Source: Pseudomonas sp. GCEP-101 (GTDB lineage Bacteria; Pseudomonadota; Gammaproteobacteria; Pseudomonadales; Pseudomonadaceae). Taken from it: 64,000 nucleotides of DNA. A model generated the notes under the pieces. It was not told where the DNA came from, ran no database searches, and saw only the letters and a program-made list of their open reading frames with translations. Below are positions 1-9,878 of this stretch, piece after piece (position 1 is the stretch's first letter; every line of letters begins with the position of its first letter). The translations under genes were made by a program, and so were the position numbers. Where the stretch lies: contig NZ_CP104011.1 of the NCBI RefSeq assembly GCF_025133575.1, positions 5,092,965 through 5,156,964 on the forward strand. The letters are read 5' to 3'.

Positions 1-3000
1 CGCCGCGTCATGCCCGATGACCGTGGCGACGATCTGGTGGGCAGCGTCATCCACCAGGTCGCTGCCCGGCACGGCAACGCTCCAGCTGCCGTCAGCCGCA
101 ACGCTGGCACTGTAGTCATGGCCGTTGAGGGTGAAGGTGACCTTGTCCCCTTGCAGGTAAGTGCCGCCCACCTTGCCGCTGATGGTCTGGCTTTCCTTGG
201 ATTCGACCAGGTTGACGACGTCGTCGCCAGCCACGGTGTCGATGGTCAGCGTGGTGTTACCGGAGTCCGTCACCACGGTGTAGGCACGATCTGCCACGAT
301 GCTGCCGAGGTTGCCGGCAGCGTCATGGGCCATCAGCACGGCGTGGATGTTGGTTTCCTTGGCGAGGTCCGAGCCCGCCACCGATACGCTCCAGTCGCCC
401 GTGGCATTGACCTTGGCGCTGTAGGTCGTGCCATTTAGGACGAAGCTCACCACGTCGTCGGGCATGAACTCGCCCGTCACCTTGCCACTGATGGTTTGCG
501 GCTGCTGGGACTCTTCCTTGTTGACGATATCGTCGCCAGCAATCACGTCGATGGTGAGGGTTGCCACCGGCGGAGTGGTGTCCACGGAATAGGCGCGGTC
601 GGCTATGACGCTGGCTACGTTGCCTGCCGCGTCGTGGGCTTCCAGCGTGGCGTGGATATTGGTTTCCTTGGCCAGGTCGGTGCCCGACACCTGCACGCTC
701 CACTCGCCCGTGGCGTTGACCGCCGCGCTGTAGGCCGTGCCGTTGAGGGTGAAGGTCACCAGATCGCCCGCCAGGAATTCGCCACCGGCCTTGCCGCTGA
801 TGGTCTGGTTGGTCATGGCTTCGGAGGCGTTGACGATGTCGTCGCCCGCCACCACGTTGATGGTCAGCGTGGCTACCGGATCGATGACGTCGACACTGTA
901 CGGACGGGTCGCCGTGACCGTGGCTTCGTTGCCTGCGGCATCGTGGGCGATAAGGGGCGCGTCGATGCTGCTGCCCTTGGCCAGGTCGGAACCGGCCACG
1001 GAAACGCTCCAGCTACCGGTCGCGCTGACAGCGGCGCTGTAGGCGGTGCCGTTGAGCGTGAAGCTCACCACATCGCCGGTCACGAACTCGCCACCCACCT
1101 TGCCGCTGATGGTTTGGGGCTGCTGCGACTCGGCCTTGTTGACAATGTCGTCCCCTGCCACCACGTTGATGGTCAGGGTCGCCACCGGCGGGGCCAGGTC
1201 GACGCTGTACGGACGGGTGCCAAGGACGTCAGTGGCGTTGCCGGCCGAGTCATGCGCCACCAGGGTCGCATTGATGCTGCTGCCCTTGGCCAGGTCGCTG
1301 CCCGACACCTGCACGTTCCACTCACCCGCGGCATCGACCGCGGCGCTGTAGACCGTGCCGTTGAGGGTGAAGCTGACGATATCGCCGGCGAGGAACTGCC
1401 CCGTTGCCTTGCCACTGATGGTCTGGGCCTGCTGGGACTCGGCGATGTTGACCACGTCGTCGCCCGCCACGGCATTGATGACCAAGCCGGCCACCGGCGG
1501 CGTGATTTCCACCGTGTACGGATGGCTGGCCGTGACAGTGGCTTCGTTGCCGGCGGCGTCGTGCGCCACCAGCGTGGCGTCGATGCTGTTGGCCTTGGCC
1601 AGGTCGCCGCCGGCCACCTGCACGCTCCAGTCGCCGGCGGCATTCACCGTGGCTTTGTAGTCGGTGCCATTGAGGGCGAAGCTGACAACGTCACCCACCA
1701 TGAACTCGCCGCTGACCTTGCCGCTGATGGTCTGCGGGGTCTGCGATTCGGCATAGTTGAGGATGTCGTCGCCGGCCACTACGTTGATGGTCAGAATGGC
1801 CACTGGCGGGGTGGTGTCCACGGTGTAGGCGCGATCCGCCACGACGCTGGCGACGTTGCCAGCCGTGTCATGAGCCTCCAGGGTGGCGTGGATGTTGGTT
1901 TCCTTCGCCAGGTCGGCGCCCGAGACGGTGACGCTCCAGTTGCCGGTGGAATCCACCGCCGCACTGTAGGTCGTGCCGTTGAGGGTGAACTTCACCAGGT
2001 CGCCCTTGATGAACTCGCCGCCAGCACGACCACTGATGGTCTGCGGGCTCGCGGCTTCCATCGAGTTGACCACGTCGTCGCCGGCCACCACGTTGATGGT
2101 CAATGTGGCCGCGGGCGGCGTGATGTCGACGCTATAGAGGTGGCTGGCCGTGACGCTGGCGCTGTTGCCGGCGACGTTGGTCGCCACCAGGGTGGCATCG
2201 ATGCGGTGGGCCGGGTCGGCCACCAGCTCCGAACCTGGAACGTTGATGCTCCACTTGCCCTGAGCATCGATGGTGCCGCTGTAGCTGACGCCATTGACCA
2301 CGAGGGTGACCACGTCACCAGCACGGCCACCGGTGGAACCACCGGTGATGGCCTGGTTGACCTTGGATTCCTCGAGGTTGACGATGTCGTCGCCGGCCAC
2401 GATGTTGATGTACAGCGAAGCCACCGGCGGATTGGGGCTCACGGTATACGGGTGGTCCGCCACGACGTTGGCGCTGTTACCCGCCGCATCATGGGCCACC
2501 AGGGTGGCGTGAATGTTGGTTTCCGCCGCCAGATCAGCGCCGGCGACCACCACGCTCCACTTGCCATCCGCCGCTACCGCTGCGCTGTACGGGGTGCCAT
2601 TGAGCTTGAAGCTGACGATATCGCCGACCAGGAACTCACCACTCGCCTTGCCACTGATGGTTTGCGGGGTGGTCGCTTCCGCCGCGTTGACGATGTCGTC
2701 GCCAGCCACGATGTCGATAGTCAGTGTCGCCACGGGCGGCACGGTATCGACGGTATAGGCACGGTCGGCGCTGACGCTGTTGAGGTTGCCGGCGTCATCG
2801 TGGGCCACCAGTGTGGCGTGGATGTTGGTCTCCGCGGCCAGGTCCGAGCCGGCCACAGAAACGCTCCAGTCCCCGGTAGCGCCGACCTTGGCACTGTAGG
2901 TGGTGCCATTAAGGGTAAAGCTGACCAGGTCGCCGACGGTGAAACCACCCGCGCCGACCACTTTGCCGCTGATGGTCTGGTTTTCCTTGGACTCAGCCAG

Positions 3001-4010
3001 GTTCACCACATCGTCGCCGGCGATGGTGTCGATGCTCAGGGTGACGGCAGTCGGATCGATCTGCACCGTATAGGCATGGTCGGCAGTGATCGGCCCGACG
3101 TTGCCGGCGGCATCATGAGCCATCAGGGTCGCGTGGATGTTGGTTTCCTTGGCCAGGTCGGAACCGGCCACGGAAACGCTCCAATCCCCGCTGGCAGCGA
3201 CCTTGGCGCTGTAGGCGGTACCGTTGAGGGTGAAGCTCACCACGTCACCGGTCTGGAACTCACCGACGGCCTTGCCGCTGATGGTTTGTGGCGACTTGGC
3301 TTCCGCTGCGTTGAGGATGTTGTCGCTGGTGACGTTGTTGATGGTCAACTGCGTCGTGTCGGGCCTCGGCGGATCAATATCGACCGAGTAGCCATGGACG
3401 ACAGTGACAGTGTTGGCATTACCCGCCGCGTCATGCCCGATGACCGTGGCGACGATCTGGTGAGCGGCGTCATCCACCAGGTCACTGCCCGGCACGGCAA
3501 CGCTCCAGCTGCCATCCGCCGCAACGCTGGCACTGTAGTCATGGCCGTTGAGGGTGAAGGTCACCTTGTCCCCTTCCAGGTAAGTGCCGCCCACCTTGCC
3601 GCTGATGGTCTGGCTTTCCTTGGATTCGACCAGGTTGACGACGTCGTCACCGGCCACGGTGTCGATGGTCAGCGTGGTAGTCCCTGAGTCGGTCTGCACG
3701 CTGTAGGGGTGGTTGGCGGTGAACTTGGCCTCGTTGCCAGCCTGGTCGTGCGCCACCAGCGTAGCGACGATGCTGTGGGTGCTGTCGGCAACCAGCGCGC
3801 TACCCGGAACGCTGACGCTCCAGGTACCGTCGGCGGCAACCTTGGCGGTGTAGGTCGTGCCGTCGAGCTTGAAGCTGACGATGTCGCCCACGGTGAACTC
3901 GCCAGTGACCTTGCCGCTGATGGGCTGGTCCTCCTTGGCCTCGATGGCATTGACGATGTCGTCTCCAGCGACGGTGTCGATGGTCAGCGTCGCCACGGGC
4001 GGCACGAAGT
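1..4010 (-). repeat. Tandem ~309-bp repeats encoding ~103-residue Ig-like adhesin domains (about 13 copies)
   Basis: A marker segment around TTGACGAYGTCGTCGCC recurs near 214, 526, 834, 1140, 1449, 1758, 2067, 2379, 2690, 3005, 3314, 3638 and 3947, giving a period of 309 bp with occasional 312-324 bp units. Every spacing is a multiple of three, as expected for in-frame protein repeats. Units differ at many positions, but the unit at 1-257 is nearly identical to that at 3424-3680. Confidence 0.9.
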
Positions 4011-7000
4011 CCACGTTGAGGTGGAAGTCATTGGAAGTGCTGGAGTTGCCTGCCTTGTCGTACGAATCCGCACTGAAGGTGTAGGCCGTCTCCGGGTTGC
4101 CGATCAGGCTATAGGCCGCGGTCGGCTTGATCTGCCAGTTGCCGCTCGCATCGACGATGGTCGAACCGATTTCGGTGCGTTTGCCTCCGTCATGGATTTC
4201 GAACAGGTGGATCACCGAGCCGGCTTCGCCGGTGCCGTGGAATACCGGGTTCGGATCGTCGGTGTAGCCGTTGTCGAGGATATGACCGGTGATGGTGCCC
4301 ACGGTGTCGTCGGCGTAGTCAATGGTCGGCTTGACTGGCGCAGTCACATCGACATTGAGGTTGTACGGCGAGACCTTGTCGCTCCAGTTACCGGCCGGGT
4401 CCTGCGCGCGCACGGTCAGGGTGTGCGGACCTTCAGCCAGGGTCGAGGCATCCAGTACCCAGTTACCGCTAGTGTCGGCGGTGGTGCTGCCGACCAGGGT
4501 GTTGGTGTTGTCGTACACCTCCACCAGGCTGCCCGCCTTGGCCTTGCCATGGACCTCCGGCGTGGTGTCGTTGGTGTAGCCGTCACGGGGGATGGCCACC
4601 AGCGTTGTACCTTCGTCGTTGTACACGCCGGTGATGCTTGGCGCGTTCGGGTCGATGTCGGTATCGAAGGCGATGTGGTTGCTCGGCCCCCCCTGGTTGC
4701 CGGCGAGGTCAGTCACGGTGATCGAGAAATCGTGCGGGCCCTGCGGCGCAGGAACGTCCACCGACCAGGTGCCGTCAGGCTTGACTACGGTCGAGCCGAT
4801 AGGCTTGTCGCCGTCGTAGACGGTGACCACGTAGCCCGCAGGCTGCAACTGACCGTCGGTGTTGCGCACCGTCGGCAGGTCGTCGTCGGTGGTGTCGCCA
4901 TTGTGGATCGGCCCGGTCTTGCTACCGACATCGTCGATGATTTCCCACTGATCCGGTGTCGGCGACGGCGGCGCAACGGTGTCGACGAAGAAGTTGTACG
5001 GACCCGCCTTGGTGCTTTCCATGCCCGCGTCGTTCACCGCGACAGCGTAGATGTTGTACTCGCCGTCAGGGCTGCCCACCGGCAGGTTGAGGTGCCAAAG
5101 GCCCTTCTCGTCAGCATCCGCGGTGCCCAGGTATTGCTCGCCGTTGTAGACCTTGACGTGAACGCCCGGCTCGGCGGTGCCCTTGATCAACGCGGTGTTG
5201 TCATTGGTGTAGCCGCCCGGCTGGACGTTCAGGTTCGGAGTCACGTCGTCGTTCCACACTTCCTGGATCGTCGGCTGCGCCGGCGCCTCGGTCAGGACGG
5301 TGAAGTCACGCTCGTTACTCGGGTCGCTGACGTTGCCAGCCACGTCGATGGCCTTGGCGATCAGCTTGACATCACCCGACAGCGGGTACTTGTACTGATC
5401 GCTGGTCAACGTCCAGTTGCCATTCGCATCGGTCGTGGTGCGGCCGATTTCGACGTACTTGCCACTGGCGATGTTGTAGACCACCAGGGTCAGGTTGGCT
5501 TCGGCCGAGGTACCTGACACCACCGGCTTGCGGTCGTCGGTGGGGGTCGTCGAGGAGATCTCGCCAGTCACGTCGCCTACGTTGTCGATGACGTGCACGA
5601 TCACCGGCGCGACCGGCGCGGTGAAGTCCAGGGTGATCCTGTAATCATCGGAAGGAACGCTGGTATTGCCCGCCTCGTCGGTCGCCGTGACGTGGAATGT
5701 GTGTTCGCCTTCGCCAAGCGAGGTGACCGGAGTGAAACTCCAGGTGCCATCGGACAGCGCTTTGGTGCTGCCCAGCAACTCGCTGCCATCGTAGACCTTG
5801 ACGATCGAGTCGGCTTCCGCCTTGCCCGAAAGCGTCGGGTTGGGATCGTCCGTCACACCGCCATTGGCCACCGGGCCCTGGATCGGGCCCACGTCGTCAT
5901 AAACGGAATCGATGCTCGGCTTGGCCGGTGCAGTGATATCGAGGATGAAGCTGAAGGTCGACGGGGCGCTGACATTCCCGGCCTTGTCGGTCGCCGTAGC
6001 CTTGAGGGTGTGCTCACCTTCAACCAGATCCTTGGTCGGAGTGAAGGTCCAGTTCCCATTGCTGTCGACAGTCGTGGTGCCCAGCAGGGTGTCGTCATCA
6101 TAGAGCGTGACGATGCTGCCAGCCTTGCCGGTACCGTGGATTTCCGGCCGTTTTTCATCGGTGTAGCCGCCCGGGGCGATATCGCCGGTAATCGGACCAG
6201 TGTTATCGAGCACATGGGTGATCTGCACGAGCACCTTGGACGTGTCGACGATCACGAACAATTGGTTGCCTTGGCCGCTGCTATTGCCGGCCTTGTCCAG
6301 GACCTGGGTGCTGAACTGGTGGTCGCCATCGACCAGCGGCGTGGTGGGAATGAACGACCATTTGCCGTCCGCACCGACGTCGGCTTCGCCCAGCAGCTTG
6401 CCATTGTCGTAAAGAATGACCTTGCCGTTGGGCTCGGCATCACCGGTAAAGACCGGACGGTTGTCATCGGTGGTGTCGTTGTTATGCAGCGGGCCGGTCA
6501 CGTCGCCGACGTTGTCGGTCACCACCAGGGTGGTATTGGCCGGTGCGCTGGTGTCCACGATCAACGGCCACTCGCCCGTCGCCGCGCTCTCGATACCCAC
6601 ACTGTTGGTAGCGGTGGCGGTCACCTTGTGCAGGCCGTCGGCCAGCACGCTGGTGGTAATGGTCCACTCGCCATTGTTATCGGCCGTGCCGCTGCCAATC
6701 ACCAGGCCGTTGGTGTCGTACAGCTTGACCAGCGAGCCCGCTTGCGCGGTGCCGCGGAAGGTCGGCTGGTTGTCATCGGTGACGTCCCCCTTCTGCAGGA
6801 AGCCCTGGTAGGGGCCGACGTCGTCGTAGACGCTGACAATGGTCGGAACATCCGGCGCACCGGTGATCAGGGTGATGGTGTAGGGCTTGCTGGTGCTGTC
6901 GTTGCCGGCCGGGTCGACCTCGATGGCGGTCAACTCGTTGCTGCCGTTGTTCAGTGGCAGTTCCGGCTTGAGCGACCAGGTGCCGTCGGCACCGACGGTG

Positions 7001-8904
7001 GCGCTGCCAATCGCGTGGTTGCCGGTGCTGTCCTTGGTGTAGACGACGATGGTATCGCCGGCGGTACCGGTACCGCTGATCACCGGATGGGAATCATCGG
7101 TCTTGCCGCCATTTTCGATATTGCCGGTGATGTCACCGACGTTGTCGAGCACGCCGGTGATGGCCAGCCTCGAAGGGTCCGGCGGCGTGGTATCGATGGT
7201 CAGGTCCAGCGTGCCCGGCTGGCTGGTGTTGCCGGCGGCGTCGGTGGCCGTGGCGTCGATGTGCACCGGACCTTCCGGCAGTGGCTTGGTCGGGGTGACC
7301 GACCAGTTGCCGCTGGCATCGGCGGTGGTGGTGAGGACTTCGCCGGTTTCCTTGATCGTGACGGTTACCGTGGATTTCGGCTCGGCGGTGCCATCGATGG
7401 TCGGCTTGGTGACGTTGGTGACGTTGTCACCCTTCACGCCCGAGTCGGAGGCGTCGTCCAGCCACACCTTCGGCGCATCGGGCGGCGTGGTGTCGATGGT
7501 CAGCGGCAGGTCCTTGGGCTGGCTGGTGTTGCCGGCCTTGTCGGTGGCGGTGACTTCGATGTCCACCGGGCCATCGGGGATCGGCTGTTTCGGCGTTACC
7601 GACCAGTCGCCGTTGTCGTCGGCGATGGTCTTGATGACTTCACCGGTCGGCTGGATGGTGACGGTCACCGCGGCGCCCGGCTCGGTCTTGCCGTCGATCT
7701 TCGGCGTGTTGTCGTTGGTGATGCCATCGCCCTTGACGCCCGAATCGGACGCCGGGTCGAGCCAGGCCTGAGGAACATCCGGAGCGATGGTGTCGATGAT
7801 CGCCGGCAGTACCGTGGTGCCGGTGTTACCCGCCGGGTCCTGCTCGGTGACGATGATATCGACCGGGCCCTCGGGAATCGGGTCTTTCGGCGTCACCGAC
7901 CAGTTGCCGCTCGGGTCCACGGTGGTAGAGGCCTTCTCGCCGGTCGGGAATACCACGGTGATGGTGTCACCCGGATCGCCGGTACCGGTGACGGTCGGGG
8001 TATTGCTGGGCGAATACAGGTCGCCGCCGTTCTCCACACCACCTTCGATGGTCGCGACCGGGTCAGCGGGCGGCACGGTGTCCACGGTGAAGTCCAGCAC
8101 ATCCACGGGCGGGCTCGGCTTCTTGCCCGGCTCGACCTGGATCGCGGTGACATCGTGGTCGCCATCGGGCAGGCCGGTGGTCGGGGTGAAGGACCAGGTA
8201 CCGTCCTTGTCGACGACCGTGCTGCCGATCTCGGTGCCATTGTCGATGATGTGGATCACCGCCCCCGGCACGCCGCCACCGGTGATGGTCGGGTTCGCGT
8301 CGTCCGTCACGTCGCCATTGGCCAACTGGCCCTGGATCGGGCCGACGTCGTCAATCACCTTGATATTGGTCGGGCCCGCGCTGGTGGGCGTTTCGTGGTG
8401 ACCACCGCCTCCGTGGTGGCTGGCAGCGGCCGCCACGGCACCCACGCCCGCCAGGCCCAGCAGCCATGGCCACAGCACAAAGCCCGCGGCCTCATCGAAA
8501 CTCGACGCCAGGTAGGCGGCGCCGTCGCCCAGCGACTCGCCGCCCAGGGCGATGGGGGCGGACTCACCATCATTCATCAGCAACTGGCCGTAGAAGCCCT
8601 CGCCGTCCGTGCGCACGTACGCGTAGAGCTGGCCGTCTTCGGCCACGCCGTAGAGTTGGCTGTCCATCCCGTCGGCGAAGAAGTCCTGGATGGTCAGGTC
8701 GGGCTTTTCGCTGCCTTCGAAGAAGACCTTGAGGTCTTTGCCGTCGCGCTGGACGGTGACGTTCTCCGGAGACACATCGCTGCCGATCACCTGAAGAAGG
8801 TACTTGGTGCCTGCCGCTGCCTTGATCTTGCCCCCGCCCTTGACGGCGACCTTCTTCGCTGCGTTCTCGGTGACCGCCACCAGACCGATATTCTCAATTG
8901 CCAT
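1..8904 (-). CDS. Giant Bap/LapF-type repetitive surface adhesin, 5' part (gene continues past the left edge)
   Basis: The minus-strand frame is open from the ATG at 8904 to base 1 (2968 codons, no stop). A GAGGTGGG ribosome binding site lies about 8 nt before the ATG. Residues 1 to about 135 form a prefix like that of BapA/LapF adhesins, followed by a hydrophobic stretch (VLWPWLLGLAGVGAVAAAA, about residues 138-158) and a His/Gly-rich linker. Then come about 14 Ig-like units of roughly 100 residues (about 8340-4010; DDVG and TDDxxPT motifs) and at least 13 Ig-like units of about 103 residues (4010-1; AGDDVVN, TISGKV, GSWSV motifs). Known members are exported by type I secretion from a C-terminal signal and mediate cell-cell and surface attachment. 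That end and the secretion genes are outside the window. The long plus-strand open frames here are shadows. The family call is strong; the exact orthologue is not. Confidence 0.92.
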   Translation of the reverse strand, partial: MAIENIGLVAVTENAAKKVAVKGGGKIKAAAGTKYLLQVIGSDVSPENVTVQRDGKDLKVFFEGSEKPDLTIQDFFADGMDSQLYGVAEDGQLYAYVRTDGEGFYGQLLMNDGESAPIALGGESLGDGAAYLASSFDEAAGFVLWPWLLGLAGVGAVAAAASHHGGGGHHETPTSAGPTNIKVIDDVGPIQGQLANGDVTDDANPTITGGGVPGAVIHIIDNGTEIGSTVVDKDGTWSFTPTTGLPDGDHDVTAIQVEPGKKPSPPVDVLDFTVDTVPPADPVATIEGGVENGGDLYSPSNTPTVTGTGDPGDTITVVFPTGEKASTTVDPSGNWSVTPKDPIPEGPVDIIVTEQDPAGNTGTTVLPAIIDTIAPDVPQAWLDPASDSGVKGDGITNDNTPKIDGKTEPGAAVTVTIQPTGEVIKTIADDNGDWSVTPKQPIPDGPVDIEVTATDKAGNTSQPKDLPLTIDTTPPDAPKVWLDDASDSGVKGDNVTNVTKPTIDGTAEPKSTVTVTIKETGEVLTTTADASGNWSVTPTKPLPEGPVHIDATATDAAGNTSQPGTLDLTIDTTPPDPSRLAITGVLDNVGDITGNIENGGKTDDSHPVISGTGTAGDTIVVYTKDSTGNHAIGSATVGADGTWSLKPELPLNNGSNELTAIEVDPAGNDSTSKPYTITLITGAPDVPTIVSVYDDVGPYQGFLQKGDVTDDNQPTFRGTAQAGSLVKLYDTNGLVIGSGTADNNGEWTITTSVLADGLHKVTATATNSVGIESAATGEWPLIVDTSAPANTTLVVTDNVGDVTGPLHNNDTTDDNRPVFTGDAEPNGKVILYDNGKLLGEADVGADGKWSFIPTTPLVDGDHQFSTQVLDKAGNSSGQGNQLFVIVDTSKVLVQITHVLDNTGPITGDIAPGGYTDEKRPEIHGTGKAGSIVTLYDDDTLLGTTTVDSNGNWTFTPTKDLVEGEHTLKATATDKAGNVSAPSTFSFILDITAPAKPSIDSVYDDVGPIQGPVANGGVTDDPNPTLSGKAEADSIVKVYDGSELLGSTKALSDGTWSFTPVTSLGEGEHTFHVTATDEAGNTSVPSDDYRITLDFTAPVAPVIVHVIDNVGDVTGEISSTTPTDDRKPVVSGTSAEANLTLVVYNIASGKYVEIGRTTTDANGNWTLTSDQYKYPLSGDVKLIAKAIDVAGNVSDPSNERDFTVLTEAPAQPTIQEVWNDDVTPNLNVQPGGYTNDNTALIKGTAEPGVHVKVYNGEQYLGTADADEKGLWHLNLPVGSPDGEYNIYAVAVNDAGMESTKAGPYNFFVDTVAPPSPTPDQWEIIDDVGSKTGPIHNGDTTDDDLPTVRNTDGQLQPAGYVVTVYDGDKPIGSTVVKPDGTWSVDVPAPQGPHDFSITVTDLAGNQGGPSNHIAFDTDIDPNAPSITGVYNDEGTTLVAIPRDGYTNDTTPEVHGKAKAGSLVEVYDNTNTLVGSTTADTSGNWVLDASTLAEGPHTLTVRAQDPAGNWSDKVSPYNLNVDVTAPVKPTIDYADDTVGTITGHILDNGYTDDPNPVFHGTGEAGSVIHLFEIHDGGKRTEIGSTIVDASGNWQIKPTAAYSLIGNPETAYTFSADSYDKAGNSSTSNDFHLNVDFVPPVATLTIDTVAGDDIVNAIEAKEDQPISGKVTGEFTVGDIVSFKLDGTTYTAKVAADGTWSVSVPGSALVADSTHSIVATLVAHDQAGNEAKFTANHPYSVQTDSGTTTLTIDTVAGDDVVNLVESKESQTISGKVGGTYLEGDKVTFTLNGHDYSASVAADGSWSVAVPGSDLVDDAAHQIVATVIGHDAAGNANTVTVVHGYSVDIDPPRPDTTQLTINNVTSDNILNAAEAKSPQTISGKAVGEFQTGDVVSFTLNGTAYSAKVAASGDWSVSVAGSDLAKETNIHATLMAHDAAGNVGPITADHAYTVQIDPTAVTLSIDTIAGDDVVNLAESKENQTISGKVVGAGGFTVGDLVSFTLNGTTYSAKVGATGDWSVSVAGSDLAAETNIHATLVAHDDAGNLNSVSADRAYTVDTVPPVATLTIDIVAGDDIVNAAEATTPQTISGKASGEFLVGDIVSFKLNGTPYSAAVAADGKWSVVVAGADLAAETNIHATLVAHDAAGNSANVVADHPYTVSPNPPVASLYINIVAGDDIVNLEESKVNQAITGGSTGGRAGDVVTLVVNGVSYSGTIDAQGKWSINVPGSELVADPAHRIDATLVATNVAGNSASVTASHLYSVDITPPAATLTINVVAGDDVVNSMEAASPQTISGRAGGEFIKGDLVKFTLNGTTYSAAVDSTGNWSVTVSGADLAKETNIHATLEAHDTAGNVASVVADRAYTVDTTPPVAILTINVVAGDDILNYAESQTPQTISGKVSGEFMVGDVVSFALNGTDYKATVNAAGDWSVQVAGGDLAKANSIDATLVAHDAAGNEATVTASHPYTVEITPPVAGLVINAVAGDDVVNIAESQQAQTISGKATGQFLAGDIVSFTLNGTVYSAAVDAAGEWNVQVSGSDLAKGSSINATLVAHDSAGNATDVLGTRPYSVDLAPPVATLTINVVAGDDIVNKAESQQPQTISGKVGGEFVTGDVVSFTLNGTAYSAAVSATGSWSVSVAGSDLAKGSSIDAPLIAHDAAGNEATVTATRPYSVDVIDPVATLTINVVAGDDIVNASEAMTNQTISGKAGGEFLAGDLVTFTLNGTAYSAAVNATGEWSVQVSGTDLAKETNIHATLEAHDAAGNVASVIADRAYSVDTTPPVATLTIDVIAGDDIVNKEESQQPQTISGKVTGEFMPDDVVSFVLNGTTYSAKVNATGDWSVSVAGSDLAKETNIHAVLMAHDAAGNLGSIVADRAYTVVTDSGNTTLTIDTVAGDDVVNLVESKESQTISGKVGGTYLQGDKVTFTLNGHDYSASVAADGSWSVAVPGSDLVDDAAHQIVATVIGHDAA

Positions 8905-9342
8905 AAAAAGGCCCACCTCAAGAGTAAAAAATCGAGGTAGCCAGATTAAGATTTGCGGCGCACGCGAGAGGATAGGACCGCCCTGACATGGCACAGGCCC
9001 TTTGCGGTAAAGAATGTCGGACGCGTCTGAACGCCGGAACTTTCCCAGGACAAACGCGCTAGCTCGACAGAAAGGTCGCTGCCACCCATAAGCGCTTTTA
9101 CCGGGCGAGCCTGGGAATCGTTAACCCGCGCTCCCGAACCGTCCCCTCACAACAGACGATCTATCGTCGGACGAATGAAGGAACGTTCCCGAAACAAGGT
9201 AGAATTGGCCGAATTCCGGTCGGCTGGGATTAACCGGTCAAACCGAATCAACGCCACGGCACCCTGATGGGCATGCCAAGCACGCCCCTCCGCACCCTGC
9301 GATCATCCGCAAGCCACGTTTCCCTGATCTAAAGGCACACCA
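8905..9342. other. Divergent intergenic region between the adhesin and queD
   Basis: This 438-bp non-coding stretch holds the 5' regions of two divergent genes. The adhesin ribosome binding site (GAGGTGGG read on minus) is at the left end and the queD site (AAAGG at 9331-9335) at the right end. I found no convincing -35/-10 pair, FleQ box or terminator by eye. A TGGCAC/TTTGC pair at 8989-9005 has the wrong spacing for sigma-54. Confidence 0.5.
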
Positions 9343-9699
9343 TTGGAACTGTTCAAAGAGTTCACCTTCGAATCCGCCCACCGCCTGCCCCACGTGCCCG
9401 CCGGGCACCAGTGCGGCCGCCTGCACGGCCACTCGTTCCGGGCCGCCATCTACATCGAGGGTGAGGTCGACCCGCATACCGGCTGGATCCGCGATTTCGC
9501 TGAGATCAAGCAGATTTTCAAGCCGATCTACGATCAGCTCGACCACAACTACCTGAACGATATTCCCGGCCTGGAAAACCCCACCAGCGAGAACCTCTGC
9601 CGCTGGATCTGGCAACAGCTCAAGCCGCTGCTGCCGGAGCTGTCCAAGGTGCGCGTGCACGAGACCTGCACCAGCGGTTGCGAGTACCGCGGGGACTGA
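9343..9699 (+). CDS. queD: 6-carboxytetrahydropterin synthase QueD
   Basis: This 118-residue enzyme of the PTPS/QueD family converts 7,8-dihydroneopterin triphosphate to 6-carboxy-tetrahydropterin, the second step of queuosine (tRNA wobble base) synthesis in the cytoplasm. The zinc ligands are visible: the His of SAHRL near residue 13, and the CxxxHGH motif (CGRLHGH, about residues 24-30), which also supplies the catalytic Cys. The length is normal for bacterial QueD. The start is TTG, chosen because the conserved MELFKEF N-terminus begins there and AAAGG lies 7 nt upstream. It stands alone between the adhesin and polB, with no other que genes nearby. Confidence 0.9.
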   Translation: MELFKEFTFESAHRLPHVPAGHQCGRLHGHSFRAAIYIEGEVDPHTGWIRDFAEIKQIFKPIYDQLDHNYLNDIPGLENPTSENLCRWIWQQLKPLLPELSKVRVHETCTSGCEYRGD

Positions 9700-9800
9700 T
9701 TCGGTTCCGCCATTGCTGCAGGCCCGCGTCGGGGCGTGGGGCGCGCTCCTGCACCTGACTGCGTGTCAGCTGTCGCAGGAATACGCGGCGTCAGGTGCAC

Positions 9801-9843
9801 GCCGGCGCTGCCGGCGGATCGCGGGCATGGCCCGCTCCTACAG
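9801..9843. repeat. REP palindrome (single copy)
   Basis: The element ends in GCGGGCATGGCCCGCTCCTACAG, whose core GCGGGCatgGCCCGC is an inverted repeat, and is preceded by a GCCGGCGCTGCCGGC inner palindrome. The same sequence recurs in arrays near 18.6, 35.9 and 60.2 kb. It sits between the convergent ends of queD and polB, a typical REP location. Confidence 0.8.
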
Positions 9844-9878
9844 GTTGGTTCCGGAGTTTCCGGCGCGCCGGCAGGCAG

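Noticed and set aside
496..8940. Three very long plus-strand open frames (about 500-3687, 3709-5517 and 5593-8940)
   Set aside because: They lie opposite the adhesin, have no ribosome binding sites, and translate to low-complexity repeats of Val/Asp/Gly/Arg that mirror the adhesin period. They are antisense shadows of a GC-rich repetitive gene.
8989..9005. TGGCAC...TTTGC resembling a sigma-54 promoter before queD
   Set aside because: There are 12 instead of 10 bases between the GG and GC pairs, and sigma-54 does not tolerate this spacing.
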